Source: Moringa oleifera
Lineage: Eukaryota; Streptophyta; Magnoliopsida; Brassicales; Moringaceae
Length of the DNA: 64,000 nt
Direction of reading: 5' to 3'
Assembly: GCA_021397835.1 (NCBI GenBank)
Contig: JAJFZO010000287.1
Span: 1,118,501 to 1,182,500 of the forward strand
Shown here piece after piece: positions 1 through 11,760 of the stretch; position 1 is the first letter of the stretch; every line of letters starts with the position of its first letter. The notes under the pieces were generated by a model, which saw only the letters and a list, made by a program, of their open reading frames with translations, was not told the origin of the DNA and did not search any database. The translations under genes were made by a program, and so were the position numbers.

Positions 1-389
1 TTGATTTGTTATAATAGTTTTCTTTTAAATTAAGGAATTTTATCAATTTTTATATTTTTAACTATAATTTTTTTTGTAGAGGTAATTGCGATTCTCATAC
101 ACTATACATTATAGAGAATTTATTAGCAAAAAAGTCACTTAATCACACTGACGATGATATGGCAAACATCCGACGGCATATGGCCATATATATATTTGCC
201 AACTCAAGTGAGATTGACAAAGGATGACTTTTTTTATTATTACTGTTTGTATTTTGTATATAAAAATATGTACATAACAATTTATTTATCTATCAAAGCA
301 AATGATAATTAATATTGCAGTTCTGTCTGCAAATTTATTTTGGTTCTTATTTGGTACGAATTAGAAACAAATTGCGATTTTGGTCTAAT
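1..389. other. AT-rich intergenic DNA, no gene seen
   Basis: No coding signal, RNA gene or recognisable repeat was seen. The stretch lies outside the proposed left end of the Mutator-like element. Confidence 0.5.
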
Positions 390-429
390 CTTTGCACAGT
401 TTTTATTTTAGTCACGATTTAACGAAAAT

Positions 430-790
430 ACTCTTCATTAAAATCTTCGCAGATTTTTCAATACAAGTAACAAAATTATATTAAGAAATTTAAGTAACAA
501 AATTGGTACACGAATTTGAAAACAAGTTATGATTTCACCATATTATTATACAATTTGCACCATATTAGTGTACGATTCCTATAACAAGTGACAATGTCAC
601 CTACAAGTTACAACAACAAGAAGTTATGATTTCACCATATTATTATACGATTTGCACCATATTAGTGTACGATTTCTGTAACATGGTGACAATGTTACTT
701 GAAAGTTACAATAACAAAAAGTTACGATTTCACCATATTATTATACGATTTGCACCATATTAGTTAAGAATAAGTTATAATTTCATCCAA
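430..790. repeat. Left subterminal repeats of the MULE
   Basis: A block containing 'caccatattattat' followed by 'acgatttgcaccatattag' recurs three times with small changes, separated by variants of 'gtgacaatgtcacc' and 'aagttacaa'. The same 'ttacgatttcac' vocabulary reappears on the other side of the transposase at 3560-4060, which ties both blocks to one element. Confidence 0.6.
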
Positions 791-905
791 AGTACCCCTG
801 CATTGGTTACAGTTATCCCAGTCTCGACATAACAATCAAATAATCCCATATAGATACAAAAATTAAAAATTAAACCAAAAATGAAATCAAAGATCAATGG
901 CATCA

Positions 906-3480
906 TCATCTACTAAAGTTTGTGAAAGAGGACTGAGAGTGGCTTCCACCTTTGTAATAGTACGGGTTTGGACACGTTAACCTGTTATGTCCATATTGGC
1001 CACACTTAGAGCACCTCTTTTGACATGTCCTCTCCTCACCTGATGGTATTCGTTGCTTCCTTAGATGACCTGCTGGCTTCCTATTATTAGGTGGTAAAAC
1101 CACAACCCTTTTGACTTATTCAGGGACATTCCAATCAGATCTATCACCAACCAGATAAATCGGCTCTGCATATGCTGTCAATAGGTACTCATGTTTGTAG
1201 CAGTCAGAGCAAAAGGTTATGAAATCAATGTTACGTTCCCTACGAACAACAAAAATTAGTGAAGTTACAACAACACAAAACCATGAAAAATAAAGGTATT
1301 AGCAGCAAAATAGACAATGTTACCTAGAATCTGCTAGTGCATGTGTATAAGGCAAAAAATCAGCTTGAAACTCCCTACATGTGTAAGTAGGTTCCATGAG
1401 GTTAACAATTGCCTCTTTACCTTTGTGGTTAACCAGAAATATATTCCAGTCAACATTGGAAGCTATCATTTGCAATGAAGTTTTTTGTTTTTCGGTCATC
1501 AATGAGTGGATCCATTTTGTTAGGTGTGATCTCCAAGCTTTGGCTTTCTCGCATCATTCATAAAATCAACGTTGCACCATATCTTTAATGAATTCCAATA
1601 AAACCATGACGGGTAACTCACGAGCAAATCAAAGACATGAATTCAAGCTCTCAGCAACGTTGGTCATCATGAGTTGGTATCGTCTCCGAGGGTGATACAC
1701 ACGTGACCATTTTTTAGGATATTCCTTCATGATATATTCGAAAGCTTTAGGGTAATTAGCTTAGAACTCAATCATCAACTTATTAAAATTTAGATTCCTT
1801 ATATGCCTTAGTAGCATTATAAAAAATCTTAGATACACCTTTTTTTTTTTGAATTAATTTTTTATGTTCTGGGCCATATGCCAAGAACATAATCCATGAC
1901 AAAAATCGGGAAAGACCTTTGCAGTGGCCTTTTGCAATACAACATGACGATCTGATATAATAACCAAGTTCTTCGCCGTACCAATTACTTCTTTCAACTG
2001 CCCTAAGAACCACTATTCTCTGAGTCACCATAACCGAATGCTAGTGGATATATCTGTTCATTTCTATCTTTGCATGCCACTACAAATATTACACCATGGA
2101 ACTTCCTTTTCAAATGAGTAGCATCGATAGCATTGATTGGTCGGATCACTGAATGAAAGCCTCTCAATGATGGATCAAGAGCCACAAAAAAATACTTAAA
2201 TCGATTACTCCGTTCTTCTATGCATATGTGAGCCTTAGTTTCTGGATTAACTGTTTGTAACATATGACAATATGACAGTAATTGTTGGTATGACTCAACT
2301 GGATTACCATATGCAAGAGACAATGCATGCTCTCTAGCCTTTCACGCTTTACTATATAAAATTTGTATGCCATATAATTCTTTCATATCGCCCATGATGT
2401 CTTTTGGCTCAATGATTCTAGCATTAGTAGACAACCTCTGACCCATAATTTCTCCAATAATGGCTGAACTTGCTTGCTGATGCCGTCGATGTAATTCTTC
2501 AACTGTGCAAGTATGTGTCAAATCATATCGTCTAATTTGAAAGAATTGTCCTTGTACAATTCTCACGGCATGAACCTTCCATGCATAATTTTTTTCTCTA
2601 CAAGCAATCTCAAACAATGATTTATTAGACCTAATAAATCTAAATTCAAAATACTCAGTCAATGCATGCACTCCTAAAAATCGTTTTATCTCAGTTTTAT
2701 TTGAAAAAAACTGACTTCTAGTAAGGGAGTGAATCAGAGTCATTGATTTCGTAGTAGGAGTTGGAACAATACTATATAGTTCAACACCCAACACACTATA
2801 CCTTCTACCAAGACCATAACTTGATTTATTATGTACTTTAGGGCATGCAGGCAGGACATAAGGTGGGATATGATGTAAGTTTTCATTAAACTCTTCATTG
2901 TCGAGTTTCACTTTTACAATGGGTTCATATTGATCTTCACTAGTATGCTGACTTTTTTGGATTGGATATTCACATCTAACATCATAATCCATCGGCCCAT
3001 CCGAGTTGATCTCATCAGTATGTTGAGTGTCATAGGGATTCACATTATGGATGAATGGTTATGTGCAAAAATTTTCACCTTCAACAGTTGGATTGCTCCC
3101 AGTACAAGAATTAAAAAAATTAATTCGTCCTACAATTCCATCATCATGTACACTTCGTCTATTCTCAATAAAATTTTCCTCCATTAAATCAACAATTACA
3201 CGGGGAACCATATTGTCATCATACAACATAAACTCAACATCATCGTCATTGACTAACTTAATTTTAACAGCAGTATTTTTAGATCTTACTATGGTGTGTA
3301 GTGCAATATCAGTGTTAGAGAAATCAACCTTCACATAAGATTTAACCAAATTCAACCACTCTACATACGTCAAACCCCTCTGAACAACATACTACTTGGT
3401 TTTGATAGCTTTGCCAGTATACTCAAAACTCCATCTTGACTCAAACTAATCACAATTTCAAGTTACAATGATCTGCATTC
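906..3480 (-). pseudogene. MuDR/MULE transposase, broken
   Basis: This is a cut-and-paste transposase of the plant MuDR class that would act in the nucleus. Reading from 3480 down to 906, the parts come in family order. First is an N-terminal segment (3373-3059). Next is a MuDR DNA-binding region with a C..C..W..H..C arrangement (about 2700-2480). The MULE catalytic domain (2323-2003) contains 'FKYFFVALDPS', 'IDATHLK' and 'ACKDRNEQIYPLAFG'. Its continuation, with 'VIISDRH' and 'GLCSWHMAQN', is in another frame at about 2010-1860. A SWIM-like segment follows (1502-1320), then a CCHC knuckle 'CSKCGQYGHNRLTC' near 1010-960. Damage includes in-frame TAA at 3059-3061, TGA at 2342-2344 (where relatives usually have Trp), a frameshift near 2010, and loss of SWIM zinc ligands ('YTCREFQ', 'PYTHA'). 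It is not functional. Confidence 0.85.
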
Positions 3481-3559
3481 TGTGATGACAACAAAAATAT
3501 TTCGAATGCTAAAAAAGAGGAATTAGTTATTACGGAGAAGAAAAAACAATTTTAGAAAA

Positions 3560-4060
3560 GATTAAATACTGTTTAATAAACATATTATGATTTAGATACC
3601 AACATAATAAAGTCACAATTTGCTGGTTAGAATACGCTTTATTATTCTGACATAGTACGATTTAAATAATATTCAACATTGTTCAGTTTTGGGTTATGAA
3701 ATATACCACAAATCATATTTTTTTAAGTTAACGAATTCCATAATGAAGTTACGATTTACGTTATGAGGTTACGAGTTTTCTGATTAAGACACGATTTCAC
3801 ATTCTAACATTATATGATTTAAATAATATTCAACATTTGAAGTTACGATTTAAATGAAGCTGTTACATTACGATTTCCAAATTAGGATACGAATTCACAT
3901 TCTTACATGATATGATTTTAATAAAATGCAACATTGCCCTCTTTCTTCATTAGTATTGGGTTACGAAATCTACTACATGTCATGATTTGCATTGAAGCAA
4001 ACCAAAACTTCACATTTCAAGCTACATTGGCCACGATTTACTTTGTAACAAATGAAAGCT
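3560..4060. repeat. Right subterminal repeats of the MULE
   Basis: Several copies of 'ttacgattt', 'tacgatttcac' and 'ttaaataatattcaacatt' alternate through this stretch, echoing the left block at 430-790. No coding potential was seen between here and about 4440. Confidence 0.55.
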
Positions 4061-4448
4061 TTACAGTGTCAAGCTATATTGTTATTTAAAAGTATACCTG
4101 CCACCCTCTTAGCCCATTCAAGCATTTTCTTTGTGATTTTGAAGAGACATATGCTGTACAAAATACGAGCTCCATTCTTTGTGTAAGAAAATCAGTCACA
4201 AAATATCAATAACTACCTTCAATTCTTCCTTTCTTTACAAATTTGAAGAGAAAAGAGCAAAAAAAGAGGGTGAAGAGAGAGACAGATCAAAGAGAGATCG
4301 TGATTGAGGAGAGAAAGGTCCAAGAAAGAGAATTCAGATAATACATTATAATTAATTTTTAAGTTCACTTAATTTCTAGGTTATTATTATCTTTTATAAG
4401 GGTATTTTCATCTTCACTATACATTTAAGTGCCAAAAAAACCTAAATT

Positions 4449-7400
4449 ATGAAAAGAAGTTTCTTTTACAATAAAAGGATGGTGGAGTGCCAATTTGGGA
4501 AATTTCCTCCGATAAATATGCTGTATGCACTAGCATTTGTCCAAATAAAGCTCTCAAAGGAAAGATTGAAGAAGAATAATGCAAGTTTGGTGGTTTTTTG
4601 GGGTGAGCCATTATTAGTGGAAGGATTTACCAAACAAGTAAACATCATCATCAAATTTCTAATGGTAAAGGCCTTTTAAGCTTACAACAAAATCCTATGT
4701 AGGCCAAGCCTCAATGCTTTAAAAGTGATCACCTCAAACTATTGTATGTTGATGAGATTCCTAATCTCTAATGGAGTAGGGAAGTTAAAGGAAGTTAACA
4801 GGTGGCCCAGCAATGTTTTTTTCACTACGTTGAGCCAATAGAAGACCCGAAGCATAGAGATATGCCCTTTTGAGGAGGTAAACCACAGAGATGAGGTCAG
4901 GTGTATCTTAGCAAAATAAATAAGGAGCCAGAGGTGGTTAAGATAGGATTAAAGAAAACCATCCAAAGTGGCTTCAGTCTCCTCGGACACTTCAAACAAA
5001 GTCTAGTGCAATTCCTTAAGGAAAACATGGAGGACTTCACTTGAATGGTTAGGGACATGCTCATAATCATCCTAGAAGTGATACAACATTAGTTAAAGGT
5101 GAACCTTAATGTTAAGCTAGTTAAGTAAAAGAAACATAACTTTTTCATAGAAAGACAAGAGCCCATCAGAGCAAAAGTCCAAAAGCCATTTGTAGCCGAA
5201 TTCATTAGGCTTATTTAGTACCCCGAGTGGCTGTCAAATGTGGTGGTGGTTAAAAAGCAAACAAAAAGTGGTGTATGTGTGTGGAATGTGTATTTGGGAT
5301 AGCATTTGGGAAATTTTGGGTTTTTAGGATAATAAACTAAGGAGTCGAAGCCAACCTAGAGAAGGTGAAGGCCATCATCAACATGCCTGCCTCGAAGTCT
5401 ATCTGGAATGTCCAACATTTGAACAAGAAAGTAGTAGCCCTAGATAGGTTCATCTCTAAGGCAGCAGATAGATGCCTCCCCTTCTTTAAAACACTAAAGT
5501 GGACCAAAAATTTGTTTAGAACGAATAATATCAGCATGTTTTTAACAAGCTTACGGAGTATTTCAATTGCCCCCTCTCTTGGATAACCTAGTTCCTAGAT
5601 AAAAGCTTTATATCTATTTATTAGCCTCCGAAGAAGCCATAGCAATTGTACTAACCTGCCAAGTAAATGGATCCCTTGACCTATATATTATGTCAGCATT
5701 ATTTTACATGGTACTGAGGCAAGATATCCAACAATTAAAAAGGCGACTTCATGTTAATCGTTGTAGCCTGCAAGTTAAGACAATATTTTTAGGCTTCCAC
5801 CATAGTAGTCTTAACAAACCAACCCTTGTGGCAAACCTTATAGAAAACAGACACTTTAGAATGAATGATGAAATGGACCATGGAGTTAGGGGAATTGACA
5901 TTGAATACTGACCCCAAACATCGATCATACCCTAAATCCTAGTAGATTTTATTGTTGAATGCTATAGGTTTGAGACTGGATAGGTGCTAAGAACCATTAT
6001 GGCAAAGATATCGACTGCCAAGCCCTTTGATTGGACTTTATAGGTAGAATATGAAACAATGATCGCAAAACTCATGTCGATTGGTAAGATAGGGGTGAAA
6101 CATATTTAGGTCTTTAATAACTTCCTTTTGGTCATAAAATAGGCAGAGGGAAAATATGAGGTAAAGGACGAAAGAATAGGAAGATACCTAGCAAAAATAG
6201 AGGAGCTATTACTTACAATTAAGGAGTCCTTGGTGAAGTACATACCACAAATAAAGTACATATTAGCTAATGCACTCTTTAAGCTTAGAGAAGGTATAGT
6301 CAATTCTCCTCATCATGATGTTTTATAGTGCTAAAGCAGCCAAGCATCAAAGAAATCGAAGCATCCCCGATCACATCTAGGCCATCCTGAATGAATCCTA
6401 TCAAAGAATACTTAGAGTCCAGGCATAACTCCTGAGAACCCAGATGAGGCCCATAAGGTACGAATAAAAGTTATTTCATGCTGCATAATCTAATGGTAGT
6501 TATATCGAAAGTAATTCATATGGCCCATATTAAAATGTTTGGCCCCAAATGAATAGAACTATGTGTTGAAAGAGGTCCATGAAGGCATTTGCAGAAATCA
6601 CGAAGTGGATCCACAGTTGCATAGAAGTTGTTAAGACAAGGATACTTTTCGTATACCTTAAAGGTGAAACAAAACTTTGTGTGCAAATGTGAAAAGTGTC
6701 AATTTTATGCCATTGTGTCATGAATGTTGATGGTTACTTTAACAAGTTTGATTGCTCTTTATCTTTTCATCTAGTGGGGCGTAGACTTAGTTGGACCACC
6801 CTAGTAACCCTCAGATGAAAAAAGTTCGCTATTGTAGAGGTGGACTATTTCACCAAGTGGGTGGAGGTAGAGGGAATGGTACAAATCACTAAACAAAAGG
6901 TATGAGATCTTGTTTAGAAAAATATAGTATGCAGATTTGGCATCATTAGGATCTTAGTGATTGATAATGGAAAATAGTTTAAAAGAGGCCTCTTCATAGG
7001 AAAATGCTTATAGCTTGTGATCGAGCACATGTTCTCATCAGTGGCCCAACCTAAGAGCAATGGCCAGGTGGAGGCCATAAAAAAATGAATTATATTATGT
7101 GCATTGAATATGAGGTTAGGAAAGTCCATAGGAACATGGTTGGAAGATTTACGAGTGGTCCTTTGGGCTTACCAGACTACAAGAAAGAATGTAATAACAG
7201 AAACTTTATTTCAGCTAGCACTCCGGATAAAAGTAGTTATCCTAGTAAAAATAGGGTCTCTTTTTCTAAAAATAGAGCAATTTGATGAGCACATTAACAA
7301 GAAAGGCTTCGAACCAACTTGGACTTATTTACAGGAAGTTTGGGAATAATCTCAAATTTGGGACACCATAATTCGATAGGTAATGGCATGATATTGTAAT

Positions 7401-7620
7401 AAGAAGGTCCACCTTAAAAGTCTCAAAGAAGGACAACCCATCCTAAGGAAATTGGAGACATTCAATCCAAGAGCCGTGAACAAAATGGTCCTAAATTAGG
7501 AAGGTCCTTACAAAGTTTCAAAGGTATTGAAGGCGTGAGGCTATTGATTGACGACATTAGGAGGACAGAAGATCTTAAGATCTTAGAACACAAAAAACTT
7601 AAGGACTTATCACGTGTAAG
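4449..7620 (+). pseudogene. Ty3/gypsy pol (PR-RT-RH-IN), broken
   Basis: This is the polyprotein that would copy and integrate the element. The protease remnant (4449-4800) lacks the D-S/T-G active site and ends with a block resembling 'AYNAILGRP'. The N-terminal RT is seen at 5020-5275 ('RAKVQKPFVAEFI', 'YPEWLSNVV'). The RT palm with the catalytic Y/F-x-D-D is missing: the reading jumps from 'VCVWN' near 5285 to the later 'GKF.GF' and 'GVEAN.EKVKAI' region at 5290-5390. The connection follows ('RFISKAADRCLPFF', 5446-5487), then RNase H-like sequence (5590-6330). Integrase (6530-7360) keeps the 'HEGIC.NH' zinc-finger start, 'YFTKWVEVE', 'VIDNGK.F' and 'NGQVEA', holding the second Asp and the Glu of the D-D-E triad. 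Confidence 0.85.
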
Positions 7621-8399
7621 AGATTTTCAAATGGTTTAATGTACGATTTTGTTACACTATTTAGTATCATCTTGTATGGACTATCACCTTATATTTGATT
7701 TGGTACTTTAATGTCATGGTTTTTTTTAAGATTATGTCTTAGATTGTGCATCTCTTGGGAAAGTAAATTCTCCACATAAAAGACCCTATCAAAACTCAAG
7801 GCTTGTCAACTTAAGACTTAACCACGGCCAAAGCAACCTCGAAAAGGTGAATTCCTCAAATGAAAAACCCTATAAAAACTCAAGGTGTGCCAACTTAAGA
7901 CCTAACCGTAGCCAATGCAACCTCAGAAGACGAAGTTACGGTATAAAAAAAATCATGTGAAACTTAAGGCATGCCAACCTAAGACCTAGCCATGACTAAG
8001 GTAATCTCGAGAAATTTAGATTTGGGCCACCAACGCGAACCAAATCAAAGTGACTATTAATCATGAATGAAAAAAAGAAAATTATTAATCATGAACGAAT
8101 AATAGAAATCCTAAACTTTCAACTTTAAAACCCACAAATTATAACTCATCGAATAATTGAGTTTTGGCTATAAGAAGGGTAATCTTTTTTTTTTTATTTG
8201 AAGCATGGCATGACCTTAATAAATAAGGAACAAAGAAAACAAGAATAAGAACAAAAGTTGAATTAATAAAACATATCATAATTACAAGTTTTTGCCCTTT
8301 AAAAAAAATGAGAGAATAAAAAATAGGGGCTAATATGGTAAAATATGACTAAAGTCCCTTAGTCCTACATCAAGTGGAATCGTAGCACTTGGGGAACCC

Positions 8400-10300
8400 C
8401 CTTCACTGCTTGAATCCTTATCCTCCTCATCCTTATCCTTCCTAATGCCCGAGCTCTCAATTATTTCTATGGGCTTGGGCATCTAGCTCAAGTTAAGTTT
8501 AGCGTATTTCCCTTGAATCTCCTCTTTGGTATGTTCACGAGTAAGTTTATACATCCCTTGGGAATAGTGGTTGGCATCATTCCTTTACTCCTCATAGTCT
8601 TTGTATTCTTTCACTTCTTTCACTCGCCCCTCGTGTTCTACCCTCCATATTTTAGTACATGCTTGGATTTTAACTTGTTCAAAGTAATCTCATGTCCCTT
8701 GGTTATAGCATCTTTAAGGGATGCATTATCACGTTCTAGTGTTTTCACCAATCTTTCAACAAGGCAGCCTTATTAGTTGTCTTGATCCATAGTAAAGTGA
8801 GTTCAGAAATGGATTGTTAGGCATGTGCCATCTCTTCCTTAAACCTTAAAGTCCCGTTAGCAACAAGGATCAAAGCTTGAGTAACCAACATAGTGAAACT
8901 ACAAAATTAAGTAACTAAGAAAAACTATAACACACCACAAAGACAAATGACCTACCATGGCCATAATGGTCATACAATGCTCACGAACTCCTATCTACCT
9001 TCTTCTTGTAATCTTTCTCTATTTTTTAGAAGCGCAGTCTCATGAAGTAATGCCTTGGTCATTGTAGGTTTTAACATCGAATCACTAACTTTGACTTTTT
9101 AATTTTGGACAAAGCATCCGCCATTGCTGGTTTTGATAGAGAAAACACAAATAGCTTTCGAGGAAGCTAGGCAGGGGAGGAACTCATAATCTGACATTAG
9201 TAGGCTTCCCTCATTGGTAGTACCATAGGCTTTGGCACCCTCAATCGATTTCTTGCTCGAAACAGTTGGTCTCGAAGGGCTACCTTTGACCATGCGATGT
9301 CAATTGGGGGCAGCTTTTTGATGCCTTAAACTTCTCATGCTTGGGACCAAAAGTAGAGTCTCGAATAGTTTGGGGATAACATTAACTGCAGATAAAACAT
9401 ACAAAAAGAAGAGTCAAAAAATTAAAGACATACAAAGCATTAAAGTTATAGATATGGGGGAATGGCACATACTTTCAAACTTCTTAGCCATCAAGGCACT
9501 ATAGGACCCATGAGGAGATAGAGACTGTGCATTCCCCCTATGAACCACAGATTGATTATTGTGACTCAAATTTAGCCTTCGTTTGAGTCTATCAGATAAG
9601 GGATATGGGGTCAATGGAGCACCTTAACCCTCAAGGTACTAGACGACCACTTTGCACCACCTCCCAAATAGACCGCTGATCTATGTACTTTTTGAAATCA
9701 ATAAGCCAACAGTTTGAGGATGTGAAGTTAGAATGCAGGTAAAGGTTTTCCTTGAAGAGTTAGGGAACTTGCACGTCACATGTGGGAGGAATTTTCCAAG
9801 AATAAGAGTAGCATCTAGGGTGGGGAAGGAAATGTAAAAGAATTTGTTTTTCCCTAACTCCCTATAATTGAAGGCTTCAGGAACAAGGTGTGCCCAATAT
9901 GCAAATAAAAATAGTACCACTTTGCATCATTGGGATGTTTAAAAAAGTTAACGAACAAATGGAGGGAAAAAAAGGAGGCCTCACAGAAATAAAGACAAAC
10001 ATGAAGCTAATCAATAATAGCCATGAGTTTGGGACTAATTGCGTTAGGGATACCCTATAAGCCTGACATACACCTTAGATAAAAGGATGGGTAGGGAAGT
10101 TAAAGCTGTAAAAAAATGTATCTTAGTAAAGGCATAACATTTCATCGTGGGGAACACAAGCATGAACATTTTCTCGAATGGAGAGTATGATGATCGAGTT
10201 TGGGAAACTAAACTTATGGTGGTAGAACCTTAACTTATTATTTGACATTTTACGGTTTTAGGCAAGGGCTCATCGGGTTCATAGGACACACTCATTTTGC
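8400..10300 (-). pseudogene. Antisense retroelement ORF (gag-like 'plant transposon protein' type)
   Basis: Read on the minus strand from about 10250, fragments resemble the large plant family often labelled 'putative plant transposon protein'. These include an acidic-aromatic block ending 'FNFPTHPFI' (about 10090) and then 'LTQLVPNSWLLL' (about 10050-10010). They match the family pattern in which a 'LPLHPF' motif is followed by 'Q.APNSWR'. Downstream, 9920-9681 and 9293-9099 keep open stretches, with a basic, Ser-rich C-terminal part. Several frame changes and stops show decay. Its position downstream of pol and opposite to it fits the antisense ORF of Tat elements. A separate nested minus-strand element cannot be excluded. 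Confidence 0.5.
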
Positions 10301-10750
10301 GGTCTTAGGCACTAATGGAGTCTTGGCTGAGAGACCATTACAAACAAACATAAAAAAGAGAAAAGAAATGAGAAAGAAGAAGAGAAGTCATGTACTAAGC
10401 AGCAAGCATAGTTGCCTATGATGACCCACCGTTTAAATGGAGTAGGAGCAGTCTGAATCTGGTCAAAATTGAGAATAAAGATTAATGATTATGATAAGCC
10501 TTTGCGCAATACACATGGATGGATAGGGTGTTAAAACTTTTGCAACACATTGTGGGTGAAAGGATGCATGCATTTCCTAAGGTATAGACATGTAACTTGA
10601 ATGCTAGGATGCTTTTGCTAGAACCTTGTGTCCCTAGACTAATCGCAATGGTCAAATGATTCCCTGATGACATAGGAAGAGTAAAGGAGAAGGAGAATTG
10701 ACCCCAAACCACAAGGCACAACAAGTCCCAAATGTCCACAATGTCTTTTG

Positions 10751-10763
10751 AAAAAAAGGGAGA
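10751..10763 (+). other. Polypurine tract of the Tat element
   Basis: An uninterrupted purine run (aaaaaaagggaga) sits directly before a 'TGTTAGG' that would open the 3' LTR. This is the expected primer site for plus-strand DNA synthesis. Confidence 0.55.
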
Positions 10764-11400
10764 TGTTAGGTAAGTAGGCCTAAATATGCATCAAGGGCCA
10801 AACCACTATGAAGATCTTTATGGCCCATTAGTCACTTAGGCCTATGGCTGAATTAACTGACTTGGATGCCAGCTCAGTTAACGTATGGCCTTAGCAAGAA
10901 TTACGTGAGCCATTAGGATGCCATGTTAGGTCTGGCACAAGGATGAAGAGATCATAGAAGATTAGGGAAGAAAGTGGATATAAAAGAGACGGGTGGCCAT
11001 GGGAAGGCAGATGGATAAAATTAAAAAAAGAAAGGAATATAGGAAGGTACATTTCTTTTGTTATTTTTTTTGTAAATCTTATTTTTGTTGCTTCAATATT
11101 TCTTATTTTTAATACTTTTCTTGCATTTGTTTTTGTAGAAGTAGAGATGCCATAAAAATTGAACTTTGATGCTCCATGCGAGGCTTGAAGAGATTATGAT
11201 AGTAAGAGGAAGACGTGCTCCTTTGAAACTACTTCTTCTCCCCTTTCAAAAAGACTTGTTGTTCCATTGGGAGTGTGCCTATGAAGATTTCGTCCACTTC
11301 ATGACGTTCCTTTGACAAATCCAAAAAATCAAAGGAGTTCCTGCACTTTAAACCAAGGCTCCAACCCTTATTTTTTTTTTTTCATGTTTAGCCCTGCAAT
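10764..11400 (+). repeat. Probable 3' LTR of the Tat element
   Basis: It opens with TG immediately after the polypurine tract and carries a TATA-like box at 10977-10987. The 3' boundary is not defined because no second LTR survives for comparison; a CA-type end somewhere near 11380-11400 is a guess. Confidence 0.45.
10977..10987 (+). promoter_or_regulatory. TATA-like box in LTR
   Basis: The sequence 'ggatataaaag' lies about 210 bp inside the putative LTR, in the sense orientation, as expected for the U3 promoter of a plant LTR element. The call rests on motif and position only. Confidence 0.4.
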
Positions 11401-11559
11401 AAGTAGTCAGAGCTAATCTTAAAGGGTTGGGAGATTTATCAATGGGGATTAATTTGATTATGATTAGAAGGTGTCATAACATGTCTAAAATCTTGAGGTG
11501 TTAATTTAATTAAGAAAAATTAGTTTTGTTGGCTTTGTTTTGATTTAATATATTATAAA

Positions 11560-11760
11560 ATAAAAGGAGTCATCACCGATCTTTTTGTGGTGTAATTTAT
11601 TACTAATTAAAATTTATTTTTGAAAAATCTTTTATGAGAGAACAAAAATAACTAAAAGAAAAGGCTATTGGTTTTTCTCCAAGGATATGGATTTAAAGGT
11701 CATTTATATGTGTAGAAGGATTAGAATTCCCGTAACACCTAATAATGATAATAGTTAACC
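11560..11760 (+). repeat. Dispersed leader repeat, copy 1
   Basis: A conserved non-coding block has two parts: 'gagtcatcaccgatctttttgtggtg', then about 110 bp later 'atggatttaa...gtcatttatatgtg...aacacctaata'. Four more copies occur on the + strand near 17090-17300, 29950-30150, 40840-41000 and 51350-51560. Copies 1-4 are each followed 1.7-2.4 kb downstream by a + strand gag-like ORF remnant. It is probably the untranslated leader of one retrotransposon family. Confidence 0.6.

Larger units (their letters stand above)
390..4440 (-). mobile_element. Decayed Mutator-like element (MULE), about 4 kb
   Basis: The element encloses a broken MuDR-type transposase on the minus strand. Both flanks are rich in short repeats built on 'acgattt' and 'caccatatta' (about 430-790 and 3560-4060), as is common near MULE ends. 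The outer ends look like weak inverted repeats: the left end around 395-445 has a 'ttgcac ... gaaaatactctt' arrangement, and the reverse complement of about 4395-4430 gives 'ttggcac ... gaaaatacccttat'. I could not identify a 9-10 bp target duplication, so the exact ends are uncertain. The right end abuts the first recognisable residues of a Ty3/gypsy element. Confidence 0.55.
4449..11400 (+). mobile_element. Ty3/gypsy retrotransposon remnant, Tat type
   Basis: The order on the + strand is protease, reverse transcriptase, RNase H and integrase. These are followed by an antisense extra ORF, a polypurine tract and a 3' LTR. An antisense ORF between pol and the 3' LTR is a known trait of several Tat-lineage plant elements. 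No gag or 5' LTR is visible; the element begins abruptly in the protease where the MULE ends, so it is 5' truncated or was cut by that junction. Stop codons and frameshifts run through all domains. Confidence 0.75.
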
